Assembly (NCBI RefSeq): GCF_003268595.1
Contig: NZ_CP029797.1
Span: 3,664,452-3,728,451 of the forward strand
Direction of reading: 5' to 3'
Source: Paraliobacillus zengyii
GTDB lineage: Bacteria > Bacillota > Bacilli > Bacillales > Amphibacillaceae
Length of the DNA stretch: 64,000 nucleotides
The position numbers were made by a program, and so were the translations under genes. This document shows, one piece after another, positions 32,344 through 44,297 of the stretch (position 1 is its first letter; every line of letters begins with the position of its first letter). Below the pieces are notes generated by a model that was not told the DNA's origin, did no database searches, and worked only from the letters and a program-made list of their open reading frames with translations.

Positions 32344-34166
32344 TTCTTAGCACCACGCTTTCGGGTTATGAGTGGCAATGTAAAGAGAATAGTTGTACCT
32401 TTTCCTTCCATACTTTCAGCCCAAATTTGACCGTGGTGTGAGACAATTATATCCTTAGCAATTGCAAGCCCAAGTCCCGTTCCACCAACTTCTCTAGATC
32501 TTCCTTTATCAGCACGGTAAAAACGGTCAAATATTTTATCCAATTTTTCACGTGCAATTCCAGGTCCTTGATCAGCGATACTCACTCTGATTCGTTGCTT
32601 ATCCTTAACAACCCGAAAGTGAATCGTTCCGTCTACTGCCGAATATTTAATAGCATTTGAAATAATATTATCGATAACTTGAATAATTTTATCTTTATCC
32701 ATCCATAGAAACAGGCTGTCTTTAGGAATATACCGATTAATCGTAACAGACTCTTCCTTATTCATCTCAAATCGATCGAGGACATGATGGAAAAACGGAA
32801 CAACATTTACGCGTTCTTTGTGCATTGTCTGTTCTTTATGATCCATCTTCGATAATTGCAATAAGTCGTTAACTAATCGAATCATCCGTTCTGTTTCATT
32901 TTGCGTGACCTCCAAAAATTGTGGTGCTATTTCTTTATCTTCCCAAGCGCCGTCAGTTAACGCTTCTAAATAACTACGCATTGTCGTAAGTGGTGTGCGC
33001 AATTCATGGGATACGTTAGAAACAAATTCACGACGCTCTTTTTCTTCTTTTTCCTGTTCGGTTACGTCACTAATAACTGTAATTAACCCTGTGAAATTTT
33101 CACTTTCATCTTGCACGACAGAAAAGTTAGCCTTAATTAAAAACAATTGATCATCATCACTAAAATCAATTGTAAGCGAACCCGCTTCTTGAAAATCCAT
33201 TAAATCGATGGCTTTATCCTCAAGCTGAAGGACATCAATAATAGATTCTCCTTTAATTTCTTCAAACGTTTTCGCAAGTAACAAGGAAGCAGGTTCATTC
33301 ATTAGCGTTACTTGTCCGTTCTCATTTGTAGCAAGCACACCATCAGACATATTTGAAAGGACTGAACTTAATTTTTGACGTTCTTCTTCTGTTGTGTGAT
33401 TTGCTAATCTTATTTTTTCATTCATGTCATTAAATGTTATGGCAAGTTGCCCAATCTCATCTGTACCGTATACATTTACCTTCTGCGAGAAGTCACCTCG
33501 GGACATAATAGTTGCTTGTCTTCGCATTTCTGTTATCGGTTTTGTAATAGCTCGCGCTACTAATATTCCTACTATTGTTGATACAAATATCGCTATTAAA
33601 GTTCCATTTAAGAAAATACCATTAATATTTTCAACTTGAGCAAATACTTCTTCCATTGAAGCTTCTAAATAAATGGCACCTAGTGGTTCATTATTGTCAT
33701 AAAGTGGTACGATACGAATTAATCGCCGTTCACCTGTCTGTTGATCACGCTGCATTTCTCTTGTAGAATTATCATAGATAATAGCGGTTCGAACATTACT
33801 ATTACCTGTTAGTTTACCGATATCTTCTTCTTGTGTATTTGTACCAATTATTCGATATTGCCTATCCATAACTTGTAACTGGGAATATGCATCGCTTCTA
33901 CCATATAATTGTACGATTTCCCTTACATCAGCCTCAAGTGTTGGACCAGTACCATCTTCTGGTCTTTCTTTAACTAGAGCCTTTACCAAGTTATCACTTA
34001 GGACTTCTAAGCGTTCATCAATATTTTCCTCGAAATTTGCTCTTAAATCCGTTTCCAATCTCTGAGCAAAATAAGATCCTATTACCTGCATAGCAAGTAA
34101 TAGCAACAAGATCATAATGATAATAATTTTCCACTGCATCGATTGAAAGATATTAACCTTTTTCAT
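32340..34166 (-). CDS. walK: WalK (YycG) essential histidine kinase
   Basis: 608 residues. TM1 (about 12-34) and TM2 (about 184-206) flank an extracellular Cache-type loop. HAMP (about 205-257), PAS (about 263-370) and HisKA follow, the last with the phosphoaccepting His387 in FVSNVSHELRTPL. The HATPase_c domain has the N, G1 (DQGPGI) and G2 (GGTGLGLAI) boxes. WalK senses cell-wall or Lipid II status and phosphorylates WalR. The stop overlaps yycH. The start is 5 bases from the walR end. The architecture and length match the Bacillus protein. Confidence 0.97.
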   Translation of the reverse strand: MKKVNIFQSMQWKIIIIMILLLLLAMQVIGSYFAQRLETDLRANFEENIDERLEVLSDNLVKALVKERPEDGTGPTLEADVREIVQLYGRSDAYSQLQVMDRQYRIIGTNTQEEDIGKLTGNSNVRTAIIYDNSTREMQRDQQTGERRLIRIVPLYDNNEPLGAIYLEASMEEVFAQVENINGIFLNGTLIAIFVSTIVGILVARAITKPITEMRRQATIMSRGDFSQKVNVYGTDEIGQLAITFNDMNEKIRLANHTTEEERQKLSSVLSNMSDGVLATNENGQVTLMNEPASLLLAKTFEEIKGESIIDVLQLEDKAIDLMDFQEAGSLTIDFSDDDQLFLIKANFSVVQDESENFTGLITVISDVTEQEKEEKERREFVSNVSHELRTPLTTMRSYLEALTDGAWEDKEIAPQFLEVTQNETERMIRLVNDLLQLSKMDHKEQTMHKERVNVVPFFHHVLDRFEMNKEESVTINRYIPKDSLFLWMDKDKIIQVIDNIISNAIKYSAVDGTIHFRVVKDKQRIRVSIADQGPGIAREKLDKIFDRFYRADKGRSREVGGTGLGLAIAKDIIVSHHGQIWAESMEGKGTTILFTLPLITRKRGAKK

Positions 34167-34171
34167 GAAAA

Positions 34172-34873
34172 TTACTCCTGCTCAGGGTTTCGTAAATAAT
34201 AACCAACACCTCTTCTAGTTACAATCCAAAGTGGTGTGCTTGGTGTCTCTTCAATCTTTTCACGCAATCTTCTAACCGTAACATCAACCGTTCGTACATC
34301 ACCATAATAATCATAGCCCCATACCGTTTCTAATAAGTGTTCACGTGTCATCACTTGACCAATATGGCGTGCTAAATAATGTAATAATTCAAACTCTCGA
34401 TGCGTTAGTTCCACGTATGTGCCATTTCTCGTAACTGTATAGGCATCTGGATGGATAACTAATGTTCCGATTTGAATATCTTTATTCACTCTTTGGTTGT
34501 CAACTGGAACTTGCTGACGTCGTAAATTTGCTTTAACCCTAGCAATAACCTCTCTATTACTAAATGGCTTCGTCACATAATCATCCGCCCCTAATTCCAA
34601 ACCTAACACTTTATCGATTTCAGAATCTTTAGCTGTTAACATGATAACTGGCATACTATGTCTTTTCCTAATCTCACGGCATACTTCATTACCATCACGA
34701 TTAGGTAACATTATATCTAATAATAAAAGATCTGGATTTTCCTGATCTGTTAATCGAACTGCTTCATCACCATCATAAGCGCATATAACGGTATATCCTT
34801 CTTTTTCTAAATTAAATTTTAATATATCTGCAATTGGCTTCTCATCATCTACAACTAATATCTTTTGACTCAT
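34172..34873 (-). CDS. walR: WalR (YycF) essential response regulator
   Basis: 233 residues. The receiver domain has Asp53 as phosphoacceptor ([12 protein letters not shown]), Asp9/Asp10 in LVVDDE, Thr (MLTAKDSE) and Lys (YVTKPF). The OmpR-type winged helix spans about 130-230 ([41 protein letters not shown]). It controls autolysin and wall-metabolism genes and is essential in most Firmicutes. The AAAGGAGGCTTTACC ribosome site is strong. It heads the walRK-yycHIJ-htrA operon. Confidence 0.98.
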   Translation of the reverse strand: MSQKILVVDDEKPIADILKFNLEKEGYTVICAYDGDEAVRLTDQENPDLLLLDIMLPNRDGNEVCREIRKRHSMPVIMLTAKDSEIDKVLGLELGADDYVTKPFSNREVIARVKANLRRQQVPVDNQRVNKDIQIGTLVIHPDAYTVTRNGTYVELTHREFELLHYLARHIGQVMTREHLLETVWGYDYYGDVRTVDVTVRRLREKIEETPSTPLWIVTRRGVGYYLRNPEQE

Positions 34874-34964
34874 TTTAGGTAAAGCCTCCTTTTACAAACT
34901 TACTCACTATCATTTTAGCGTACTTTAGCTTAAATGTCTTTTCTTTAACAATGGAAATATAATT

Positions 34965-34998
34965 AAAACCCTTGAAGCATTTTTGCAACAAGGGTTTA
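34965..34998 (-). terminator. Terminator after the M23 peptidase gene
   Basis: AAACCCTTG and CAAGGGTTT form a 9-bp stem, then T-rich on the minus strand. It separates the peptidase gene from walR. Confidence 0.85.
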
Positions 34999-35034
34999 GC
35001 TCTTTATTAAATTGATACAGCATTTATCTCCACT

Positions 35035-36468
35035 TTAAAATATACTTGCTGGATCAATTCTATTACCGTCTTTATATACTTCAATGTGTAAATGAATACC
35101 TGTTGAGTTACCTGTTGTACCCATAACACCAATCTGTTCGCCTTGTGTAACTGTTTCTCCAGAGCTTACACTAATAGAAGCTAGGTGTGCATAAACTGTT
35201 TTATAACCATTATTATGATTAATAATAACTTTGTTACCGTAACCACCACTATCCCAGCCTGCTGATTCTACTGTTCCATTATCAGCCGCTATTATTGCTC
35301 TATTACTAGGACCAGCAATATCTATGCCTTTATGATAAGAACCCCATCTTTCTCCCATATAACTAGAAATGTACCCGCCAACAGTTGGCCAAATAAAATT
35401 ACCTGACCCTCTAGATGATTCCACTTTCGTACCTTCTACTATAATTTCTTTTGTCGGTTCTTTCGTTACTTCTTCGTTAATAACTTCTTTAGACACAACA
35501 CTTCCATTACTAATCTCAATTGCATATTGTACTTCTTTCTTACCATCTTGTCCTTCTTGCTTTACTTCTTTCTCGCCTTTATATAAATCGTCGGATTGTT
35601 CAACTTCTTTTTCGTATGCGATTTCTTCTTCTACTAATTCCTCTTTTGTCACTACTACATTAACAAATGGCGCATATTCTGTTACATTCAATTCTTGTCC
35701 AATTTGTAATACTGCATCCTCTGACAAGGTTTCATTTAAAGCTATTAATTTCTCTGTAGTTAAGTCATATTGACCTGCAATAGAGCCCAGTACATCACCT
35801 TCTTCTACCGTGTGTACTTTATCTTGTAATGTACCTTTTTCTAGCAACTCAATACCTTGATCAACAGTAATAACTACATCTTCATTAACTTTCTCTTCTT
35901 GATAGGTAACCTCTTCTGATAGTTCTACTTCTAAAATAGCGGAATCACCAACTGACAACGGCATTTGTTCATCATCTGAATCTTTATCAGCATTCTCTAG
36001 ATTCTCTAATATTTCTTTATCTACATATTTCTCTTTATATTGCTGTAAGGTTTTCTCAGCCTCTTCTTTGTTTTTAAAATAACCGGCTATTTTATCACCA
36101 ATTTGAAGACCATATGCATTCACTTGAATTGCAATATCTTCTTCAATCTTTGTTAATACCTCTTCGTTAGAGGCATCTGGATTAAATACACGTTCTGGAA
36201 CGTAGGAGATTTCTTGTTTCGTGACGTAAGCATATGTATCATTTGCCTCTTCACGCGCAGTGATTAATTCATCTATATACGAAGTAATAACGTCTTTGCT
36301 GTCTGTTGTACCAATGTGTTCTCCGTCCATATAGACGTGGTAGACCGTAGATAGTCCATCGTCAGCAGCATATGCAATATTACTTGTTAATGCAATACCC
36401 AACACAGTTATTAATGCAGTTTTTTTAAATATACTAAGTTTGCTAGATTTCACATTGCTTCTCATCAT
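35035..36468 (-). CDS. LysM-G5-M23 cell-wall endopeptidase
   Basis: The ATG at 36468 (MMRSNVKSSKLSIFKK) follows GTAGGAGGAC; an upstream TTG start lacks a ribosome site. The protein is 477 residues. The signal peptide spans about 10-35 and is cleaved near AYAADD. One LysM (about 225-270, VEEGDVLGSIAGQYDLTTEK), a G5 domain (about 275-355) and a C-terminal peptidase M23 follow, the last with HKGIDIA and HLHIEVYKDG metal ligands. It cuts peptidoglycan cross-links outside the cell. The start lies upstream of walR and separate from it; WalR probably controls it, though no clear WalR box was identified. Confidence 0.9.
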   Translation of the reverse strand: MMRSNVKSSKLSIFKKTALITVLGIALTSNIAYAADDGLSTVYHVYMDGEHIGTTDSKDVITSYIDELITAREEANDTYAYVTKQEISYVPERVFNPDASNEEVLTKIEEDIAIQVNAYGLQIGDKIAGYFKNKEEAEKTLQQYKEKYVDKEILENLENADKDSDDEQMPLSVGDSAILEVELSEEVTYQEEKVNEDVVITVDQGIELLEKGTLQDKVHTVEEGDVLGSIAGQYDLTTEKLIALNETLSEDAVLQIGQELNVTEYAPFVNVVVTKEELVEEEIAYEKEVEQSDDLYKGEKEVKQEGQDGKKEVQYAIEISNGSVVSKEVINEEVTKEPTKEIIVEGTKVESSRGSGNFIWPTVGGYISSYMGERWGSYHKGIDIAGPSNRAIIAADNGTVESAGWDSGGYGNKVIINHNNGYKTVYAHLASISVSSGETVTQGEQIGVMGTTGNSTGIHLHIEVYKDGNRIDPASIF

Positions 36469-36780
36469 TCTAGTCCTCCTACGATTCCTTGGTCTCTCTA
36501 TCAACTCTATTAAATTGAGACCTTCTATAGGCTACCACAGAAGCATTCTATAATTAAACCCTTTTAAAGGTTTTGTAATATAACTGTATAATTGTAACCA
36601 TTTAAACCCTGTTAACTGTTAATTTAGACAATAATCTTCTTGTATTCTTTAAAAAGGTGAGAAAATTAACATAATTTGTATGTTTTATTACAATTATGTT
36701 ATGAGATTGTATCTAACATGATTAAACCTTGCTAAACCATATAAAAACCTACCAAAATAATTCTTTGGTAGGTTCTTATT
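36469..36780. other. Intergenic region between the peptidase gene and purA
   Basis: No gene. It holds the peptidase promoter region and, at 36743-36775, the purA terminator. Confidence 0.5.
36743..36775 (-). terminator. Terminator of purA
   Basis: ACCTACCAAA and TTTGGTAGGT, then TTTTTAT on the minus strand. Confidence 0.85.
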
Positions 36781-38100
<1,320 letters not shown>

Positions 38101-38195
38101 TTATTTATTTTTTATTCCACACACTTGTTACATAATTTTAAGATAAACACGCCAAAGTTAGTGTACCAATCTAACATGCTCCTGTCAATCGATTA

Positions 38196-38233
38196 GGCGA
38201 ACGTTTTCTTTGTTTTCAAATAATTCGTTCGAC
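38196..38233. promoter_or_regulatory. PurR operator (PurBox pair) upstream of purA
   Basis: GGCGAACGTTTT and the inverted ATTCGTTCGAC share the CGAACG core and face each other with centres about 28 bp apart. This fits the divergent PurBox pair of Bacillus PurR operators, allowing for spacing variation. They lie about 120-160 bp before the purA start. Confidence 0.5.
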
Positions 38234-38261
38234 TTTTTTATTTTCGGATTTCCCAGGAAAT

Positions 38262-38300
38262 AAAAAAAGAGAGCCAAGCATTTTATCTGCTTGTCTCTTT
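38262..38300 (-). terminator. Terminator of dnaB
   Basis: On the minus strand AGAGACAAGCA and TGCTTGGCTCT pair, then seven T. Confidence 0.85.
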
Positions 38301-38317
38301 CTATTAATCTATTATTA

Positions 38318-39685
38318 TCACGCTGGTGGTATATCTGATTCATCATATCGATGATCTAAGTCAACAAATTTATTATATTCTTTTACAAATGCAAGTTCTA
38401 CTGTCCCAACCGGGCCATTACGTTGTTTAGAAATAATAATTTCGATAATATTTTGTTTTTCTGATTCTTGATCATAATAATCATCACGATAGAGGAAGCC
38501 AACAATATCTGCGTCTTGCTCAATACTTCCTGATTCACGCAGGTCTGACATCATTGGTCGTTTATCTTGTCTTTGCTCCACTCCACGAGAAAGCTGAGAA
38601 AGTGCGACTAACGGGACATTTAATTCCCTTGCTAAACCTTTTAATGACCTGGATATTTCCGATACTTCTTGTTGACGGTTTTCTTTTGCATTGCTTGCAC
38701 TACCTTGAATAAGCTGCATGTAATCTATTAAAATCATACCAAGACCATGTTCTTGCTTTAATCGTCTACATTTAGACCTGATTTCGTTAACACGAATTCC
38801 TGGCGTATCATCAATAAAAATACCAGCATTAGATAGACTACCCATTGCCATTGTTAGCTTACCCCAGTCTTCTGGCTCTAAGCTTCCTGTACGAAGACGT
38901 TGCGCATCAATGTTACCTTCCGCACAAAGCATACGGTTTACAAGTTGTTCTGCACCCATCTCTAAACTAAAGATCGCCACGTTCTCATCTGTTTTAATCG
39001 CTACATTTTGCGCAATATTTAAAGCAAATGCCGTCTTACCTACAGATGGTCGTGCAGCAACAATGATTAAATCATTCCGTTGGAAACCAGAGGTGATTTT
39101 ATCTAAATCTCTAAAACCAGTTGGTACTCCTGTTACATCTGCATCATTATGGTGTAGTTGTTCGATATTATCATACACATCTATTAAAACATCTTTAATA
39201 TTCTTAAATGCACTAGCATTTTTTCGATTGGAAACCTCTAAAATATTCTTTTCAGCTTCACTTAATACTTCTTCTACTTCATCTTCTTTTGAAAAACCGT
39301 CTGTAACAATATCAGTTGCCGTTCGAATTAAACGACGTAGGAGTGCTTTTTCTTCAACAATCTTATTATAATAACCAATGTTTGCTGCGGTTGGAACTGC
39401 ACTGGCTAGATCACTTAAATAAGAGACACCACCGATTTCATCTAACAATTTTGCATTTGATAATGCTGTCGTGACCGTTACTAAGTCAATTGGCTCTCCT
39501 TTATCAGTCAGTTGCATCATCACTTGAAAAATCCGCTGGTGGCTAGCACGATAAAAATCTGAAGGTATTAGTAACTCTGTAGCAGAAGAGATTGCCTCTG
39601 GTTCTAAAAATATAGCACCTAATATTGCTTGTTCCGCTTCAATATTATGTGGTGGTGTTCGTTGTTCATTCCATTCCTCACTCAT
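38318..39685 (-). CDS. dnaB: Replicative DNA helicase (DnaB-type; DnaC in B. subtilis)
   Basis: The start at 39685 (MSEEWNEQRTPPHNIEAEQA) is chosen with AAGGGGGGAA before it; 455 residues. The N-terminal DnaB domain spans about 10-150. The RecA-like core has Walker A ARPSVGKTAFALN, Walker B LGMILIDYMQLIQ and an arginine-finger region. It forms the hexameric helicase that unwinds the fork. Genomic order gdpP-rplI-dnaB is conserved. An upstream in-frame extension is not supported by a ribosome site. Confidence 0.97.
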   Translation of the reverse strand: MSEEWNEQRTPPHNIEAEQAILGAIFLEPEAISSATELLIPSDFYRASHQRIFQVMMQLTDKGEPIDLVTVTTALSNAKLLDEIGGVSYLSDLASAVPTAANIGYYNKIVEEKALLRRLIRTATDIVTDGFSKEDEVEEVLSEAEKNILEVSNRKNASAFKNIKDVLIDVYDNIEQLHHNDADVTGVPTGFRDLDKITSGFQRNDLIIVAARPSVGKTAFALNIAQNVAIKTDENVAIFSLEMGAEQLVNRMLCAEGNIDAQRLRTGSLEPEDWGKLTMAMGSLSNAGIFIDDTPGIRVNEIRSKCRRLKQEHGLGMILIDYMQLIQGSASNAKENRQQEVSEISRSLKGLARELNVPLVALSQLSRGVEQRQDKRPMMSDLRESGSIEQDADIVGFLYRDDYYDQESEKQNIIEIIISKQRNGPVGTVELAFVKEYNKFVDLDHRYDESDIPPA

Positions 39686-39715
39686 GCAATTCCCCCCTTT
39701 AAGAATCAAATAGAC

Positions 39716-39755
39716 AAAGGAATGGGAGGAATAAATCCTCCCATTCCTTTTTTCC
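39716..39755 (-). terminator. Hairpin between rplI and dnaB
   Basis: AGGAATGGGAGGA and TCCTCCCATTCCT form a long stem. A T-run is present only weakly on the minus strand, so it may attenuate rather than fully end transcription. Confidence 0.6.
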
Positions 39756-39775
39756 AATTAAATTAACTGTATCTT

Positions 39776-40222
39776 TTATACTTCTGTTACGTGTACTTTA
39801 ATTATACCGGTTACTTCCGGATGTAATTTTACAGGTACATTTGTTACCCCTAAAGAACGGATGGGATTATCTAGCTCAATTTTTCTTTTATCCATTTTAA
39901 TATTATGTGTTTTCTTTAATTCCTCAGCAATTTGTTTACTTGTTATGGAACCAAATAAATTGCCATGATCTCCTGATTTTGCTGTTAACTCAACTTGCAT
40001 GTTTGCTAATTTTTCTTTCAGTTTTTCTGCATCATCAACTTCTGCTTGTTCTAGATTTTTTTCTTTATTTTGCTTAGCCTCTAATCCTTTTAAATTGCCT
40101 GGGGTTGCTTCTATCGCCACATTGTTTTTCAAAAGATAGTTACGTGCATAACCATCAGAGACATCTTTAACTTCCCCTTTTTTGCCTTTTCCTTTTACGT
40201 CTTTTTGAAAGATTACTTTCAT
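39776..40222 (-). CDS. rplI: Ribosomal protein L9
   Basis: 148 residues. The N-terminal RNA-binding part contains [20 protein letters not shown] and [17 protein letters not shown] long charged connecting helix follows, and a C-terminal domain ([39 protein letters not shown]). L9 sits at the base of the L1 stalk of the 50S subunit. The start overlaps the gdpP stop by 4 bases, so the two are coupled. Confidence 0.98.
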   Translation of the reverse strand: MKVIFQKDVKGKGKKGEVKDVSDGYARNYLLKNNVAIEATPGNLKGLEAKQNKEKNLEQAEVDDAEKLKEKLANMQVELTAKSGDHGNLFGSITSKQIAEELKKTHNIKMDKRKIELDNPIRSLGVTNVPVKLHPEVTGIIKVHVTEV

Positions 40223-42195
40223 TCTTGTTCTCCTCCTTCAATAGATTGATCTATAATCTCTTTTAATTGCTCATAAGCGTCTTCTATAGAGGCATCATCT
40301 AATTGTGTTGCTGCATTTGTCAAATGACCGCCACCATTCATCTTTTCCATGATTACTTGGACATTAATTTCACCTAGTGATCTAGCACTAATACCAATAC
40401 GTCCATCCTTTCGTTCAGATATGACAAAGGAAGCAACAATACCTGTCATTGTTAAAAGGGTGTCAGCAGCTTGTGCAATAATAACTGGTCCAAATAACTT
40501 TCCAGGTGTGCCTAATGATATAGCAATATTATTTTTATATATGGTTGTACTTTCAATTAAATGGCTCCGTTGAATATAAATATCCAAATCTTCTTTCATG
40601 AAGCGTTGGACTAGTACGGTATCTGCACCCTTAGACCGCAAATAAGAAGCAGCATCAAAAGTACGAGAACCAGTTCGTAATGTGAAACTTTTGGTATCAA
40701 CAATAATTCCTGCTAAAAGTGCTGTAGATTCAAGCATGTTTAACTTCAATGTGTTTGGTTGATATTCCAATAATTCAGTTACCAATTCTGCAGTTGAGGA
40801 GGCATATGGCTCCATATATACAAGAGTTGGATGATCAATAAATTCCTCTGCACGGCGATGGTGATCAATGACAACGACATATTCTGTTTTACTTAACAAC
40901 TTCTCTTCTGCAACAAGTGAAGGTTTATGTGTATCCACAACTACCAACAGCGTGTTCTTTGTAACAATGTCAAGTGACTCATCCGGTGATACAAAGTGAG
41001 ACCACAATGCATCTTCTTCTTTTATCTGTTCCATCAACCGCTGAACGCCTGTATCTATATCGTTTTCATCAACTACAATAAACGCATCAACATCACTGGC
41101 TTGCGCAATTTTTAAAATACCAATTGCAGCACCTATCGAATCCATATCAGGTGCTTTATGTCCCATTATTAATACTTGATCGCTTTCTTGGACTAATTCT
41201 TTTAATGCGTGTGAAATAACACGTGCTCTCACTCTTGTTCGTTTTTCCATTGGGTTTGTTTTCCCACCGTAAAAGCGAACTTTACCTGATTCATCTTTAA
41301 TGACGACCTGATCGCCACCTCTTCCTAATGCAAGATCTAAACTAGACTGAGCTAGGATCCCTAATGAAGGTAATGAACCGCCACCTAATCCTACACCAAT
41401 ACTTAAGGTAAGTGGAACATTCTTGTTATCAGAGATTAATTCTCTTACTTCATCTAGAATTTCAAATTTTGATTTTTCTAGTTCATCCAAAATTTGATGA
41501 TTCATTACAGCCAAAAAACGTTCCTGTGATATCCGTTTTAGATAAATCCCATAATCCATCGACCACTCATTTAAAATCGATGTCACACGGGAGTTAATTT
41601 GACTTTTTGCTGTGTCATCCATAGCTTGCGTTATCTCTTCATAGTTGTCTAAAAATATGACACCTAGAACAGTTTGTTCATTATGATATAAATTTTGAAT
41701 CTCAGTTTGTTTCGTTCGATCAAAGAAGTATAATAATCGTTCTTCTTTTTTGACTGCGACTTGAAAATCATACGTTTCAATCGGGACCCAAATGTCTTCT
41801 TTTTCTTCTTTAACCTTAGTCAATAAATCTGAAGATAACTGACTCAACGGTTGCCCTACAAATGATTCTTCATTAGTAAATCTATTCATATATGGATTTG
41901 TCCATTCGATTTTATAATCTTCACTATATAGAACAATTCCAATCGGCATTTCAAGTAGTGCTTCTTGCCCTACTTTCTTTACTCGATGAGATAAAGTAGT
42001 AATGTATTCTTCTGTCTCATTTAACAAGTTTCTTTCCGATCGAATACTATAATATAAAGATCCAATTAATATAAATGTCATAAATATTCCTAACATCCAT
42101 TGGAAAAACCAAATAAATCCCAATAAGAGAAATGATAGTCCATATATAACCCATATATGATTGCTTAATGTTGGCTTCTTAAATAAATCAGACAT
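40219..42195 (-). CDS. gdpP: GdpP, membrane c-di-AMP phosphodiesterase
   Basis: 658 residues. Two membrane helices at about 12-55 are followed by a degenerate PAS domain (about 85-150) and a degenerate GGDEF domain (about 170-305). DHH ([24 protein letters not shown]) and DHHA1 ([12 protein letters not shown]) domains follow. It hydrolyses c-di-AMP to pApA and so tunes potassium and wall homeostasis. The gene overlaps rplI and follows yybS by 30 bases. All DHH metal ligands are present. Confidence 0.97.
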   Translation of the reverse strand: MSDLFKKPTLSNHIWVIYGLSFLLLGFIWFFQWMLGIFMTFILIGSLYYSIRSERNLLNETEEYITTLSHRVKKVGQEALLEMPIGIVLYSEDYKIEWTNPYMNRFTNEESFVGQPLSQLSSDLLTKVKEEKEDIWVPIETYDFQVAVKKEERLLYFFDRTKQTEIQNLYHNEQTVLGVIFLDNYEEITQAMDDTAKSQINSRVTSILNEWSMDYGIYLKRISQERFLAVMNHQILDELEKSKFEILDEVRELISDNKNVPLTLSIGVGLGGGSLPSLGILAQSSLDLALGRGGDQVVIKDESGKVRFYGGKTNPMEKRTRVRARVISHALKELVQESDQVLIMGHKAPDMDSIGAAIGILKIAQASDVDAFIVVDENDIDTGVQRLMEQIKEEDALWSHFVSPDESLDIVTKNTLLVVVDTHKPSLVAEEKLLSKTEYVVVIDHHRRAEEFIDHPTLVYMEPYASSTAELVTELLEYQPNTLKLNMLESTALLAGIIVDTKSFTLRTGSRTFDAASYLRSKGADTVLVQRFMKEDLDIYIQRSHLIESTTIYKNNIAISLGTPGKLFGPVIIAQAADTLLTMTGIVASFVISERKDGRIGISARSLGEINVQVIMEKMNGGGHLTNAATQLDDASIEDAYEQLKEIIDQSIEGGEQE

Positions 42196-42225
42196 ATTTG
42201 TCAGCTCCTACATCCAGACGAGCAC

Positions 42226-43179
42226 TCATTTTTTGTTCTCAAACCTTTCTCTTAAACCAAATCCTATATCAATTATACCTAAAATACGCAACATATAAAG
42301 TCCTGCTGGCAGAATAATGATACTACCAACAATAATTAAGATCGGAATCGCACTAGCTAATTTCTTTTTATATGAATAAAATAAAACAAATGACAGACCT
42401 TGTAAAGTCAGTAATAAACCAACTAAATTCGTTACATTAACTACACTGACAGCTAAACTACTTGTGGGATCTAATTCGAACCAAGTAAATAAAATTGCAA
42501 AGAAGTAAATCCAAACAACCGTCTTTGGTAATAAAAAGAATTTAAAAGGTGGAAAGCGCAATTTCCTATTCTCACGCCAATTCAGTATTTTATAGCTTAC
42601 CCATTGTGTTACAAAAGCTATACCTAGTGCACAAATCACTAATATAGATGGCAAAAGCGTCGTGATTTTTAACATTTCTTCTTTTATTAAAGCTATTTCA
42701 TCAGAAGATAACTCGATTCCTAATGATGTTACCAAGCTTTCTGTCGAAGTAATGGATTCTTGAACCATTCCCTGATACTCATCCACAATATTAATCTGTA
42801 AAACAAGCTGGATCATTAAAAATAAGACTAACAAGCCTATTGTTACACCAACTGTTCCAAATGCCCATGTTTCATATGCATTTCTTTTTTTATAAATTGC
42901 TTCTCCTATCATCGTACCACCTAAAACAGACATAATGGTTAATGGGAAAGAGATAACAAAAATAAGTAACAACGCTAAGACTGTCACAAAACCTCCTAAA
43001 ATCAATGAAGCTTTATAACCGTGGTGTGAAGCATAAATCACAAATGGAATCGGCAATAAAAATACTGTTACTAATTCAATTGCTGGTACCAGTATGGTTA
43101 CAAGTAACAGTAAACCATAGATAGTGCTTAATAGCACACCTTCCTGCACTTTCTTTGAATCATACATTCTTACGAACAC
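42226..43179 (-). CDS. yybS: YybS-family (DUF2232) membrane protein
   Basis: 317 residues with eight or so hydrophobic helices (GVLLSTIYGLLLLVTILVPAI at the start, LIIVGSIIILPAGLYMLRILG at the end). DUF2232 proteins are ECF-transporter-like membrane proteins found upstream of gdpP in Bacillaceae. No substrate is known. The gene order yybS-gdpP-rplI-dnaB is conserved. The 30-base gap to gdpP suggests one operon. Confidence 0.88.
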   Translation of the reverse strand: MFVRMYDSKKVQEGVLLSTIYGLLLLVTILVPAIELVTVFLLPIPFVIYASHHGYKASLILGGFVTVLALLLIFVISFPLTIMSVLGGTMIGEAIYKKRNAYETWAFGTVGVTIGLLVLFLMIQLVLQINIVDEYQGMVQESITSTESLVTSLGIELSSDEIALIKEEMLKITTLLPSILVICALGIAFVTQWVSYKILNWRENRKLRFPPFKFFLLPKTVVWIYFFAILFTWFELDPTSSLAVSVVNVTNLVGLLLTLQGLSFVLFYSYKKKLASAIPILIIVGSIIILPAGLYMLRILGIIDIGFGLRERFENKK

Positions 43180-43205
43180 CTCATTAATTGCTTTCTATTA
43201 GCTTA

Positions 43206-43235
43206 GAAAAAGCACAGCTACAGGGCTGTGCTTTT
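43206..43235. terminator. Hairpin upstream of yybS
   Basis: AAAAGCACAGC and GCTGTGCTTTT form an 11-bp stem in the yybS leader region. No gene ends here, so it could be a leader attenuator. Confidence 0.5.
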
Positions 43236-43448
43236 GGATAGCTTTTTAATTAACTGTATAAAATATTCTTTTTTAACATAGAAAGACATTACTTTTTTGC
43301 TTTCTATCTGATTATAAACGATAATAAGGAAAAATGACAAATGATAGTTTTTCCTGTCTCAATTTTGACACTGTTTTATAATAAATTCTCACTTGCTTGC
43401 TATTCTTGCTATACTATTATCATACCATATTTGTAAAGGAGACTTCCG

Positions 43449-44237
43449 ATGATTACTACAATTTTTTTCGATCTTGATGATACATTGCTTTGGGATAAAA
43501 AAAGCATTCAACAAGCTTTTCAGAAAACGTGTGAATTGGCTAAAGTGAAATATGGAATTAGTGAAAGCACTTTAGAAGAGGCCGTACGATTAGAAGCGCG
43601 TAAATTATATGAGGGCTATCACACATATGATTTCACACAGATGATAGGCATAAACCCTTTTGAAGGCTTGTGGGGTAACTTTGATGACGATCAAGATATG
43701 TTTCGTGAGATGTATAACATTGTGCCTAATTATCGAAAAGAAGCTTGGACTAATGGTTTAAAGGCACTTGGAATTAATGATCCAAGCTTTGGTGTACAAT
43801 TAGCAGACCAATTTATTAAAGAACGAGAAGAAAGTCCATTTTTATATGAAGAAACGTTTTCTGTATTAAATGAGTTAAAACACGAATACCAATTACTTTT
43901 ATTAACAAACGGTGCACCTTCTTTGCAACAGAAAAAGTTAGCTATAACACCTGAACTTAAGAAATACTTTAATCATATTGTTATTTCTGGTGATTTTGGT
44001 AAAGGAAAGCCCGATCCAAGTATTTTTGAACATGCCCTTGAACTTTCAAATGTAAGTAAGGAGCAAGCACTAATGGTCGGTGATAATCTAATGACAGACA
44101 TTCTTGGATCAAATAGAACAGGAATTAGAAATGTTTGGATTAACCGTGAGGATAAACAATCAGTAGAAGTTAAACCAACCTATGAAATTAAACATCTAGA
44201 AGAATTATTTTCTCTACTTGATAAGTTGAACAAATAA
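43449..44237 (+). CDS. HAD-superfamily hydrolase
   Basis: 262 residues with all four HAD motifs: DLDDTLLWD (Asp8 and Asp10), [10 protein letters not shown], the Lys in [10 protein letters not shown], and [11 protein letters not shown]. The helical cap between about 20 and 100 makes it a C1-type, phosphatase-like enzyme related to the YjjG/haloacid group. The substrate is unknown. The TTTGTAAAGGAGACTTCCG ribosome site is good. It precedes the MATE gene by 60 bases in the same direction. Confidence 0.88.
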   Translation: MITTIFFDLDDTLLWDKKSIQQAFQKTCELAKVKYGISESTLEEAVRLEARKLYEGYHTYDFTQMIGINPFEGLWGNFDDDQDMFREMYNIVPNYRKEAWTNGLKALGINDPSFGVQLADQFIKEREESPFLYEETFSVLNELKHEYQLLLLTNGAPSLQQKKLAITPELKKYFNHIVISGDFGKGKPDPSIFEHALELSNVSKEQALMVGDNLMTDILGSNRTGIRNVWINREDKQSVEVKPTYEIKHLEELFSLLDKLNK

Positions 44238-44297
44238 GTTAGTATCTCATATAGCTTCATTAAACAGTATCAAGTATAGAAATTACGGAGGACTTAC

